Source: Bacillota bacterium
GTDB lineage: Bacteria; Bacillota; Sulfobacillia; JABLXB01
Assembly: GCA_024653225.1 (NCBI GenBank)
Contig: JANLGA010000025.1
Span: forward strand, 1 to 8,296
Direction: 5' to 3'
Length of the DNA: 8,296 nt
Under the pieces are notes generated by a model. The model did no database searches and had not been told where the DNA came from. It saw nothing but the letters and a program-made list of their open reading frames with translations. How positions within the stretch are numbered: position 1 is the first letter of the stretch; each line of letters begins with the position of its first letter. A program made the translations under genes and the position numbers. Of this stretch, positions 1 to 5,354 are shown in pieces.

Positions 1-23
1 TCATAATAGTCCCGCTTGGCCAA
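1..23 (-). CDS. dnaJ: DnaJ (Hsp40) co-chaperone, first 7 codons only, cut by window edge
   Basis: The last 23 bases, read on the minus strand, start with TTG and give M-A-K-R-D-Y-Y followed by GA, which fits the Asp or Glu normally found next. MAKRDYY(E/D) is the classic amino terminus of bacterial DnaJ, the J-domain protein that stimulates DnaK ATPase and delivers substrates. A good Shine-Dalgarno sequence (AGGAAGG, minus strand of 32-38) lies 8 nt before the TTG. The start lies inside the 3' end of the preceding 98-codon ORF in another frame, a 23-nt overlap that suggests translational coupling. Being last in an hrcA-led heat-shock operon is where dnaJ is expected. Only seven codons are visible, so the call rests on this motif, the ribosome-binding site and the context. 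Confidence 0.8.
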
Positions 24-297
24 GCCGGCTACCTTCCTTTCTGTTCGCCGTCGCCCCGGCGCGGGCCGCGACCTCATCACGCGTCAGCGTCAGGTCCAGG
101 TGGACCGGGCGGGATCCGTCGAACACCAGGAATGGCGCACTGACGTTAGCTATCCCTCGGCGTTCGACCTCGAGCGCGGCCCTCTCGCAGGACTTTTCGA
201 CCGTCTTCATCGCCTCGGCATCATACCTCAGGTCAATCCCCGTTTTCGCCCGGAAGTCCTCGAGGACGATCTCCAGGATGGCCCGCACGTAGTCCAT
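1..297 (-). CDS. Stand-alone DnaK (Hsp70) ATPase subdomain IIB-like protein, 98 aa; possible dnaK remnant
   Basis: Residues about 8-76 read like the part of DnaK that forms subdomain IIB of the nucleotide-binding domain, roughly E. coli residues 207-275. Matching blocks are an amphipathic helix ending E-D-F-(R/K), GIDLR, D-x-x-AM, a (K/E)-x-x-(E)-(R/K)-A helix, a P-(F/Y)-x-x-x-D strand, the G-(S)-x-P-x-H-(L/M) turn and (L/V)TR. Nothing else of Hsp70 is present: no phosphate loops, no linker, no substrate-binding domain. The last 20 residues do not match DnaK in any frame. The ATG overlaps the chaperonin stop (TGATG), and the 3' end overlaps the dnaJ start, so it sits exactly where dnaK would be. 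In full DnaK, subdomain IIB carries much of the GrpE-binding surface. This could be a decayed dnaK piece kept for translational coupling, or a small functional protein. The homology was recognised by eye. Confidence 0.7.
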   Translation of the reverse strand: MDYVRAILEIVLEDFRAKTGIDLRYDAEAMKTVEKSCERAALEVERRGIANVSAPFLVFDGSRPVHLDLTLTRDEVAARAGATANRKEGSRLGQAGLL

Positions 298-1891
298 CAG
301 AAGTCGGGCTCCCCCGCGTCGGCCTGCTCCGGCGCCCCCTCTTTCTGGGTGCCGCCCTCGTCGCGCTTCTTTATGATAGTATCTATCCTGAGTATCGCTT
401 CCGCGATCTCGCCCGCGGCCTTCAGTGCGTGCGTCTTAACGAGCGTCGGGTCCACGACGCCCATCTCGAACATGTCGCGGACCTCCCCCGTGTCGCAGTC
501 TATGGCGAGCGAGTCCCTGCCGGATTCCGCCTGCGCCGCGACAACGTCGCCGACCTTCTCGAGGGGATTGAACCCGGCGTTGGCCACTATCTGGGACAGG
601 GGTTTCTTCAACGCCTCGACGACACACGCGACCCCGTATGCCGACATGCCTTTCACGCTCGCCTTCAGCTGCTCCACGTCGCGCGCCACCGCCATCTCGA
701 TGGCGCCGCCCCCGGGTACCACTCCCCCGTTAATCGCGGCCTGGACGGCCGAAGCGGCATCCTGCGCTATCCGCTCCCGCTCCCCTACCACTTCCTCGGT
801 CGCCGCGCCGACCAGTACGGTCGCCATCGGTTTGCCTTTGCCGCCCACTATGCGCACGTGCTCGAGCTTTTCGTCTTCGTACACCCGTTCCGCGTGCCCG
901 AGGTACTTCTCGATCTCCTGCGGGTCTTTCTTCAGCCCGGTGCGCTTGATCGGCCTCGCGCCTATATGTTCTTCCGCCTGCCTCAGGTCCCTGGATGCGA
1001 CCCGCTGTACCACCATCACGCCCGCGTCGCTGAACATCTCCTCGGCGATGTCGCTTATGCCGCGGTCCACGAATACCACGTTGACGCCTAAGTTGATTAT
1101 CTTGGAGATGTTCTGTTTGAATTCTTCCTGGAGCTCGAGATACCTCGCGAAGCCCGCCTCGGTCCCGAGCGCCTCTTCTTCCATCTCCTCCGGCTCGAGG
1201 GCGTCGTCCACCACCAGGATCTTCGCCGCGGTGACTTCGCGGGGCATCTGCTTGTTGACGCGCTCCCGCTCTACGATGACCCCCATGAACACTTCGTTCT
1301 CGGCGCCCTCCACCGCCACTATCGTGTCCGACAACTTGAACGTCGGCTCCTTGAGCTTCTCGCGGCCGACCTGGCCATGCGCGCCGCGCGCACCACCAGG
1401 TCGGCTATGTCCTTATGTTCGCGCCCCGCTATCAGGGCCACCTGTTCGAGGACCGGGTCGTTGACGCCCCTGACCCGTCTCGACTTGGCCTCCATGCATT
1501 CAACGGCCTTGGCCACGCCGGCCCTGATCCCTTCGATTATCCGCGTCACAGGCACGCCCTTGACCGCCTGATTCACGCCTTCCGCGAGGAGCGCCCCCGC
1601 CATGATCGTCGCGGTGGTCGTGCCGTCCCCGACCGCCTCCTCCTGCGCCCTGGCGGTGTTTATCACCATCTTGGCGGCGGGATGGTTGACGTCCATCTTC
1701 GTTAGAATCGTTATACCGTCGTTCGTTATCACGACTTCCCCGAATCTGTCCACCAGCATGCTGTCGAGGCCCTTGGGACCTATCGTACCCTCCACGGCCG
1801 ACGCGATCGCGCGCACCGCGTTCGCGTTGGTGAGAAGTGCAGCGAGACGTTCGTCAATTTCGGACCCCGATGAAACCTGTTTCAGAGCCAT
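297..1891 (-). CDS. Group III (archaeal-type, thermosome-like) chaperonin, interrupted by a -1 frameshift
   Basis: This is an ATP-dependent protein-folding chamber subunit of the group II/III type with a built-in lid, not GroEL. The ATG at 1891 follows AGGGAGG (1897-1903) by 5-6 nt. The 5' part (about 173 codons) shows GPKGLD (38-43), NDG (57-59) and GDGTTTA (88-94), the nucleotide-binding motifs. The frame then continues one base back near 1365-1378; the 3' part starts with VGREKLKEP and has a charged helical-protrusion region (about 231-260), a conserved catalytic-type Asp (about 377), VPGGGA (about 391-396) and VDP (about 479-481). Joined, the product is about 530 aa, the normal family length. 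The tail is acidic and lacks GGM repeats. Group III chaperonins were described from Carboxydothermus and other bacteria, located in the hsp70 operon, as here. The break may be a sequencing or assembly error or a real mutation. There is no credible separate start for the 3' part (a TTG at 1334 lacks a ribosome-binding site). Confidence 0.93.
1360..1380 (-). other. Frameshift site in the chaperonin gene
   Basis: Up to about 1376 the minus-strand frame starting at 1891 encodes chaperonin-like sequence (DIADLVVRAARM). After that the same frame turns into an Arg/Ser-rich string and stops at 1319-1321. The frame one base back takes over with V-G-R-E-K-L-K-E-P from 1370 and stays chaperonin-like to the end. 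A single base lost in the run CCAGGTC (for example from AGGGTC to AGGTC) explains it. No slippery heptamer of the X-XXY-YYZ kind is visible, so programmed frameshifting is unlikely. Confidence 0.85.
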
Positions 1892-1916
1892 AACCCGCCT
1901 CCCTTTGAGCACCACT

Positions 1917-1945
1917 GCGGCCCTCCACCGGAAGCGGAGAGCCGC
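1917..1945 (-). other. Strong intercistronic RNA hairpin between hrcA and the chaperonin gene
   Basis: On the mRNA strand, GCGGCUCUCC (1945-1936) can pair with GGAGGGCCGC (1926-1917): ten pairs with one G-U, and two more pairs possible into the 9-nt loop. It lies 13 nt upstream of the chaperonin Shine-Dalgarno sequence. The bases after it contain no U run, so it is not a standard terminator. Processing or stabilisation of the downstream mRNA is a plausible role but is an inference. Confidence 0.6.
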
Positions 1946-1998
1946 CGCTCGTAATCATCGCGTCGAGAACCGCCGGGTGTTCGGCAGGATTCCGGTCC

Positions 1999-3030
1999 TC
2001 ATCCCGCACCCTTCCTGAGCGCACTGCTGAGGCGCGACTGTACGCACCTGACGACCGCCGTCACCTTGGCATAGTCCATCCGCTTTGGACCCAGGACGGC
2101 CAGCTTGCCGGCCGCCCGCCCGCCGATCGAGAACATTGTCCCCACCAGGCTGCAGTCCCGGATTTCCCTGACCCCCGTTTCGCCACCGATGGAAACCAGC
2201 ACGGTCTCTTCGTTGACGAGGCTGTTAATCACATCGCGCAGCGTCTGGTCGTGTTCCACCATCCCGAGTATCGCCTTGGCCTTGTCCACGTCGCGGAACT
2301 CCGGCTGCTCGAACAGGCGCGCCGTTCCGCTCGCGTAGACCCTTTCCTCGCCCTCGTCTTCGGTCGTGGCCCTGAGCAGAGACAGTGCTTCCTCCATGAC
2401 CGACCTGTAAGCCGACAGTTCGGAATTCAGGATCGTCGTCGCCTCGTGCGCGCACGTCTCCAGGCTCAGTCCGCGGAGGCGACGGCTCAGGTATTCGAAC
2501 AGCCCCTGGAGGTCGTCGTCGGTCATGTCCACCGGCTTGTTGATCAGGGCGGTCTCGACGAATCCCACGTCCGTGACCAGGATGAGCAGCGCGGAACCCG
2601 CGTCCAGCGGCAACGCACTCATGCGGTGAAAACGCGCCGCCGAGAGCTGCGGCCCCAGGACGAGCGCGAGGTAGTTCGTGGCATCGGAGAGCACCCTGAC
2701 GGCGTACTGGATAAGGTCCTGGATCTCCCTGGTCTTCTGCTCCAATGCCTGGTGTATGCTCTCGACCACTTCGGCCGAAAGGGTCTGTTCGGGCATGAGG
2801 CGGTCAACGTAGTAACGGTATCCCAGGTCCGACGGGATCCGCCCCGCCGAGGTGTGCGGCTGCTCCAGGTATCCCATCTCCTCGAGGTCCGCCATCTCGT
2901 TTCTTATGGTCGCCGGGCTGACCCCCAGGTTGTATTTCCGGGCTATCGTCCGCGAACCCACGGGTTCGGCGGTGAGCACGTAGTCTTCAACGATCGCGCG
3001 GAGTACCCGAACTTTTCTATCGTCCAGCAT
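1999..3030 (-). CDS. hrcA: Heat-inducible transcription repressor HrcA
   Basis: HrcA is a dimeric repressor that binds CIRCE operators and shuts off heat-shock genes until unfolded protein sequesters the chaperones it needs to fold. The 343-residue length is normal for the family. Residues 1-85 carry the winged helix-turn-helix with the family signatures PVGSRT, VSPATIRNEM, LEEMGYL and HTSAGRIPSDLGYR. The rest fits the GAF-like and dimerisation region, with SIGGE and CSLV motifs near the C terminus. The ATG at 3030 follows a GAGGGTG ribosome-binding site by 5 nt. CIRCE lies 15 bp upstream of the start codon, so the gene is autoregulated and first in the operon. In Bacillus hrcA is followed by grpE and dnaK; here the next gene, 107 bp on, is the group III chaperonin, which HrcA therefore probably controls too. 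Confidence 0.97.
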   Translation of the reverse strand: MLDDRKVRVLRAIVEDYVLTAEPVGSRTIARKYNLGVSPATIRNEMADLEEMGYLEQPHTSAGRIPSDLGYRYYVDRLMPEQTLSAEVVESIHQALEQKTREIQDLIQYAVRVLSDATNYLALVLGPQLSAARFHRMSALPLDAGSALLILVTDVGFVETALINKPVDMTDDDLQGLFEYLSRRLRGLSLETCAHEATTILNSELSAYRSVMEEALSLLRATTEDEGEERVYASGTARLFEQPEFRDVDKAKAILGMVEHDQTLRDVINSLVNEETVLVSIGGETGVREIRDCSLVGTMFSIGGRAAGKLAVLGPKRMDYAKVTAVVRCVQSRLSSALRKGAG

Positions 3031-3045
3031 ACTCGCACCCTCTTC

Positions 3046-3072
3046 TTAGCACTCTCATAGTGGGAGTGCTAA
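3046..3072 (-). promoter_or_regulatory. CIRCE operator (HrcA binding site)
   Basis: A perfect consensus inverted repeat: TTAGCACTC, a 9-bp spacer, GAGTGCTAA. All nine bases of each arm match. It lies between the predicted transcription start (about 3080) and the hrcA start codon, almost touching the ribosome-binding site. That is the classic position for repression by HrcA, and as the transcript's 5' hairpin it can also affect mRNA stability. Confidence 0.98.
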
Positions 3073-3086
3073 CGTCTTACAAGTTG

Positions 3087-3115
3087 AAAATACCACCGTG
3101 AACACCCCCTGTCAA
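3087..3115 (-). promoter_or_regulatory. Vegetative sigma-A type promoter of the hrcA-chaperonin operon
   Basis: On the minus strand TTGACA (3115-3110) is followed after exactly 17 bp by TATTTT (3092-3087). The -35 is a perfect consensus match and the -10 matches four of six bases. Transcription should begin near 3080, eight or so bases before CIRCE, fitting HrcA control of a housekeeping promoter. Confidence 0.85.
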
Positions 3116-3155
3116 GAAAGGTGAGGGGACGGAACGCGGAGCGCTTCCGACCCGC

Positions 3156-3174
3156 CCCGGCCTTTCACGCCGGG
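3156..3174 (-). terminator. Possible weak terminator hairpin at the end of the small membrane protein gene
   Basis: CCCGGC and GCCGGG, separated by 7 nt, form a six-pair GC hairpin that includes the stop codon of the gene ending at 3165. There is no U run after it, so termination would be inefficient or factor-dependent. It may simply reflect high GC content. It separates the spoIIP-side genes from the hrcA promoter. Confidence 0.25.
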
Positions 3175-3578
3175 CCCCGGACCAACAGCGCCAGTGAGAC
3201 GGCCGTGAGGCAGGCCTGTACCAGCAACCCGACCGCGCGGGCGCAGTGGGGATGCGGGAGGAGGCCGTTGTGCGTGGGGAAGAGCAGGTCGCTTTCCGCG
3301 ATGACCCCGAATCGCGACAGTGCGACTTCCAGGTCAGGGAGCGTCGCGCCGAGGATCGCCCATGCCCCCGCCTCACCGGACCTCCGAAGGCCCAATGCCG
3401 CCAGGAAGGCCAGGCCCAAGGCCAAGTCAATCGCGCCGGCCTCCACCGTCAGGTAGTCGTAGTGTGGGATCACGTCGAGCGCGGCGTGGCTGGCGAGCCC
3501 CGCCGCGAATCCCCCCACGGGATGGCGCACGAACTTGCCGATTGCCGAGCCGACCACGGCGTGAGTGGCCCAATTCAA
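3165..3578 (-). CDS. Small His/Asp-rich membrane protein, possibly of the DUF457/YdjM metal-dependent hydrolase type
   Basis: A 137-residue protein starting at TTG (3578), chosen because GGAAGGTGA (3584-3592) ends 5 nt upstream and the family-like N terminus (NWATHAVVG) begins there. Conserved-looking metal-ligand candidates are His6, the cluster H31-x3-D-x3-H-x-D41, the turn LPDLE near 80-84, and THN with HPH at 103-111. Hydrophobic stretches at about 47-64 and 114-134 suggest membrane insertion. The layout of H-x3-G near the start and HxxxDxxPH resembles small membrane-associated putative hydrolases (DUF457/YdjM-like), but the match is by eye and the family has no settled reaction. It lies 92 bp downstream of spoIIP on the same strand and may be co-transcribed. 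A sporulation or envelope role is only suggested by that context. Confidence 0.75.
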   Translation of the reverse strand: MNWATHAVVGSAIGKFVRHPVGGFAAGLASHAALDVIPHYDYLTVEAGAIDLALGLAFLAALGLRRSGEAGAWAILGATLPDLEVALSRFGVIAESDLLFPTHNGLLPHPHCARAVGLLVQACLTAVSLALLVRGPA

Positions 3579-3605
3579 GACCGTCACCTTCCGGTGGACC
3601 CGCAC

Positions 3606-3625
3606 CCGGATACTACCGGATACTA
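3606..3625. repeat. Tandem 10-bp direct repeat between spoIIP and the small membrane protein gene
   Basis: CCGGATACTA occurs twice head to tail with no mismatch (3606-3615 and 3616-3625). On the gene strand it reads TAGTATCCGG twice, giving two TAGTAT hexamers that each match a -10 element at four of six positions, but no convincing -35 element is present. It could be a regulator site or slippage duplication. Confidence 0.7.
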
Positions 3626-3636
3626 TTCGGCCGAAT
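3625..3636. repeat. 12-bp perfect palindrome next to the direct repeat
   Basis: ATTCGGCCGAAT is a perfect 12-bp palindrome, directly abutting the tandem repeat and about 35 bp after the spoIIP stop codon. Perfect symmetry in a short gap is compatible with a dimeric regulator site. No known regulator consensus is recognised. Confidence 0.6.
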
Positions 3637-3670
3637 GACGCATCGTGCGGCGACGGCCGGGTTGCCTCGG

Positions 3671-4771
3671 CTACCCGGGGACCCGGCCCGCCCTCAGCAG
3701 CTCGGCGACCGCCTGCGCGATGACCCTGCAGGTCCTGAGGCACTCCTCGAGGGTGTTTTCCACTCCCCCGACCTCCAAGATGAGCGCACCGCTGCAATAC
3801 CCCTGGTTAAAATCCCCCGGCTTTGGGTATACGCCCGACGAAATGCCCGGGACGAGCCCATCCAGCGTTCTCAGGAGTTCCGTGCCGAACCTCTCGTTTT
3901 CTCTCCAGGAAGGGTTGTCCGTCCCGACGACGACCATGACCCGGGCGTATGTCCCCCCTTTGAACTCGACGGTAGTTCTCTCGCGGGGCTGTGAATCCCG
4001 GTGCATGTCGAGCAATACCTTGACGGAGGGATACTTCCCGATCATGCTGCGGACGGTGGTCTCGGATCTGATGTATGCGCCGAGTTTTCCCTCGAGGTCG
4101 TGGATTTCGGGCGAGTGAACAGTGCCCACGCCGAATTTCGCATTCAGGGTGTAGGCGGTCTCTCTTCCGAGCCTGATCACGTTGAACGCCGGGTCCGACG
4201 AGTGGGCGTCGTCCGGGTTCAAGACGTCCGATTCGGGCAGCTCCGGCAGAAACGACTCCCGCGCGTGCGTGTGGTATATGCCGACCGCGGGTCCCCCGGG
4301 GAACGGCTGCGCAGGCCCGCTCCCCGGCATCTTTGCTATGACGGCGGCCGCGGGTTCGCGATCGCCCTTCCATTCCCCCGCGGGCTCCGCGTATACATCG
4401 AGCCTGGCGTACGCCATGACAGGTATTCCGCCCGCGAGTGGACCGGGAGCCTCCAGCCGGATGCCGAACAACGCGAAAAGCGCGTCCCTGAAGCTGGAAC
4501 GGAGAAGATCTTCGTCGCCCGAAGTCTCCGCCGCGAATACCCACGGGAAGCAGCTCCGAATCGCGAACATCCCCGCCGTCCCGATCAACCGGGGCGCTCT
4601 AGCCGACGCGTACCCCGTCGGCCCGGCCCGGGCGGGATTCGTCACCACGACGCTCGCGTCCGGCCGGCGGCCGACCGGGAATGCCGTCACGCCGACTGCG
4701 AGCGCGACCGTGCAGGCGTATGCCAACACGATCCCCGCGTTTCTCGCCAATCTCTTCCGTAGCCTGCGCAT
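3671..4771 (-). CDS. spoIIP: Stage II sporulation protein P (SpoIIP), engulfment peptidoglycan hydrolase
   Basis: SpoIIP is the membrane-anchored amidase/endopeptidase of the SpoIID-SpoIIM-SpoIIP complex, which degrades septal peptidoglycan so the mother cell can engulf the forespore. With the ATG at 4771 (AAGGGG 8 nt upstream) the protein has 366 residues, close to the family's roughly 350-400. A basic N terminus (RRLRKRLAR) and a single hydrophobic segment (about 14-31) anchor it in the membrane. The catalytic domain shows IYHTHxxESF (His167, His169, Glu172), LLDMHRDS (Asp255, His257), FNQGYCSGALILEVGG with Glu333, and NTLEE, the metal-ligand and catalytic motifs of the family. A longer form from ATG 4795 is possible. 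In Bacillus it follows gpr; here gpr is missing and a holin-like gene is upstream. Confidence 0.95.
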   Translation of the reverse strand: MRRLRKRLARNAGIVLAYACTVALAVGVTAFPVGRRPDASVVVTNPARAGPTGYASARAPRLIGTAGMFAIRSCFPWVFAAETSGDEDLLRSSFRDALFALFGIRLEAPGPLAGGIPVMAYARLDVYAEPAGEWKGDREPAAAVIAKMPGSGPAQPFPGGPAVGIYHTHARESFLPELPESDVLNPDDAHSSDPAFNVIRLGRETAYTLNAKFGVGTVHSPEIHDLEGKLGAYIRSETTVRSMIGKYPSVKVLLDMHRDSQPRERTTVEFKGGTYARVMVVVGTDNPSWRENERFGTELLRTLDGLVPGISSGVYPKPGDFNQGYCSGALILEVGGVENTLEECLRTCRVIAQAVAELLRAGRVPG

Positions 4772-4875
4772 CTCCCGCGCCCCTTTGTCCTGCATGATCC
4801 TATGCCGGGTTCGCGGCGGGTCATGCAAGTCGGAAGGGCGCCCGCGGGGTCCGGGCCTCGCCCCGACCCCCGTAC

Positions 4876-5202
4876 CTACCTCAGCTCCGTCGGGACGACC
4901 GAGTCTATGAGACCGATGACGAGCGAAGCCAGCAGCGCTCCGAATATGGAAACCCTCATGGTGGGCACGAAATACTGCGCGAGGTAGATGACCACGGCTG
5001 CCGTGATGAACCCCACGACCCCCCGACCCTGCGGGGAAATCCGCTTGCCCAGCAGCGTCTCGGCTATGTAGCCGATGATCGCTATGACGACGGCCGCGAG
5101 GAGAGCATTCAAGAACCCGAACACCCTGAAGCCCGGGACAATGAACTGCACGACCAACAGGACGATCGCCGACACGACCAGCCTGACGAGGAAACTCACC
5201 AT
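4876..5202 (-). CDS. Holin-like small membrane protein, superfamily IV (YvlD-like) with two similar halves
   Basis: A 108-residue, strongly hydrophobic protein with four predicted membrane segments, about 4-22, 29-47, 62-79 and 84-101. Length, the (V/F)VPG-F-x-V pattern and the short polar loop GKRISPQGRG fit the 'phage holin family 4' group of small chromosomal membrane proteins, which despite the name is common outside phages and has no proven function. The two halves resemble each other: Q-F-I-V-P-G-F-R-V near 19-27 against Q-Y-F-V-P-T-M-R-V near 76-84, each followed by an ALLA-rich helix. Start ATG 5202 is chosen because the hydrophobic segment begins there; GGGGGTGA lies about 11 nt upstream, somewhat far. 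It is upstream of spoIIP on the same strand with a 104-bp gap, and no other phage gene is near. Confidence 0.85.
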   Translation of the reverse strand: MVSFLVRLVVSAIVLLVVQFIVPGFRVFGFLNALLAAVVIAIIGYIAETLLGKRISPQGRGVVGFITAAVVIYLAQYFVPTMRVSIFGALLASLVIGLIDSVVPTELR

Positions 5203-5232
5203 ACTCGTACTCTCACCCCCTGATCCGGCATT

Positions 5233-5259
5233 ACGATAGCATAGCCTAACCAGCGTCAA
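5233..5259 (-). promoter_or_regulatory. Possible promoter of the holin-like gene
   Basis: On the minus strand TTGACG (5259-5254) is followed after 15 bp by TATCGT (5238-5233), which has TGC directly before it, an extended -10 feature. The -35 is good, but the spacing is short and the -10 weak. It lies about 30 bp before the start codon, in the divergent region shared with rpsT. Confidence 0.35.
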
Positions 5260-5297
5260 CGGCGGGTATGCAATCCCGCTGGAACAGGTGCGAAATC

Positions 5298-5327
5298 TTG
5301 CGCGCGCCGGAGCGCGCGTGGTAAAAT
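5298..5327 (+). promoter_or_regulatory. Promoter of rpsT
   Basis: TAAAAT (5322-5327) is a good -10 element 28 bp before the rpsT start, with TTGCGC (5298-5303) 18 bp upstream as a partial -35. The spacer holds CGCGCGC-CGGA-GCGCGCG (5301-5318), a perfect inverted repeat. Transcription should begin near 5334, giving a leader of only about 20 nt, so no structured leader RNA is expected. Confidence 0.6.
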
Positions 5328-5354
5328 GACTTGGCGTGGGAGGTGAAGTGGCAA

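Noticed and set aside
1360..1380. Programmed -1 ribosomal frameshifting in the chaperonin gene.
   Set aside because: No slippery heptamer is present, and this family is not known for recoding.
16..1464. A 482-codon open frame on the plus strand, plus shorter ones at 429-1091 and 1415-1705.
   Set aside because: They lie antisense to the clearly conserved chaperonin and DnaK-like genes, have Ser/Thr/Pro/Arg-rich composition and no recognisable motif; long antisense frames are expected in GC-rich DNA.
1319..1915. The chaperonin as two independent genes, with the second starting at TTG 1334.
   Set aside because: The second part has no ribosome-binding site at 1334, chaperonin similarity runs on upstream of 1334 in that frame, and the end of the first part is Arg/Ser-rich nonsense typical of a frameshift.
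2251..3060. A 269-codon plus-strand frame opposite hrcA.
   Set aside because: It is fully antisense to hrcA, crosses its start codon and CIRCE, and has no family features.
3579..3797. An upstream extension of the small membrane protein to 210 residues.
   Set aside because: The extra residues overlap spoIIP, are Gly/Arg-rich without similarity, and the TTG at 3578 has a well-placed ribosome-binding site.
4876..5202. A prophage, suggested by the holin-like protein.
   Set aside because: No other phage gene is near, and this membrane protein group is common on ordinary chromosomes.
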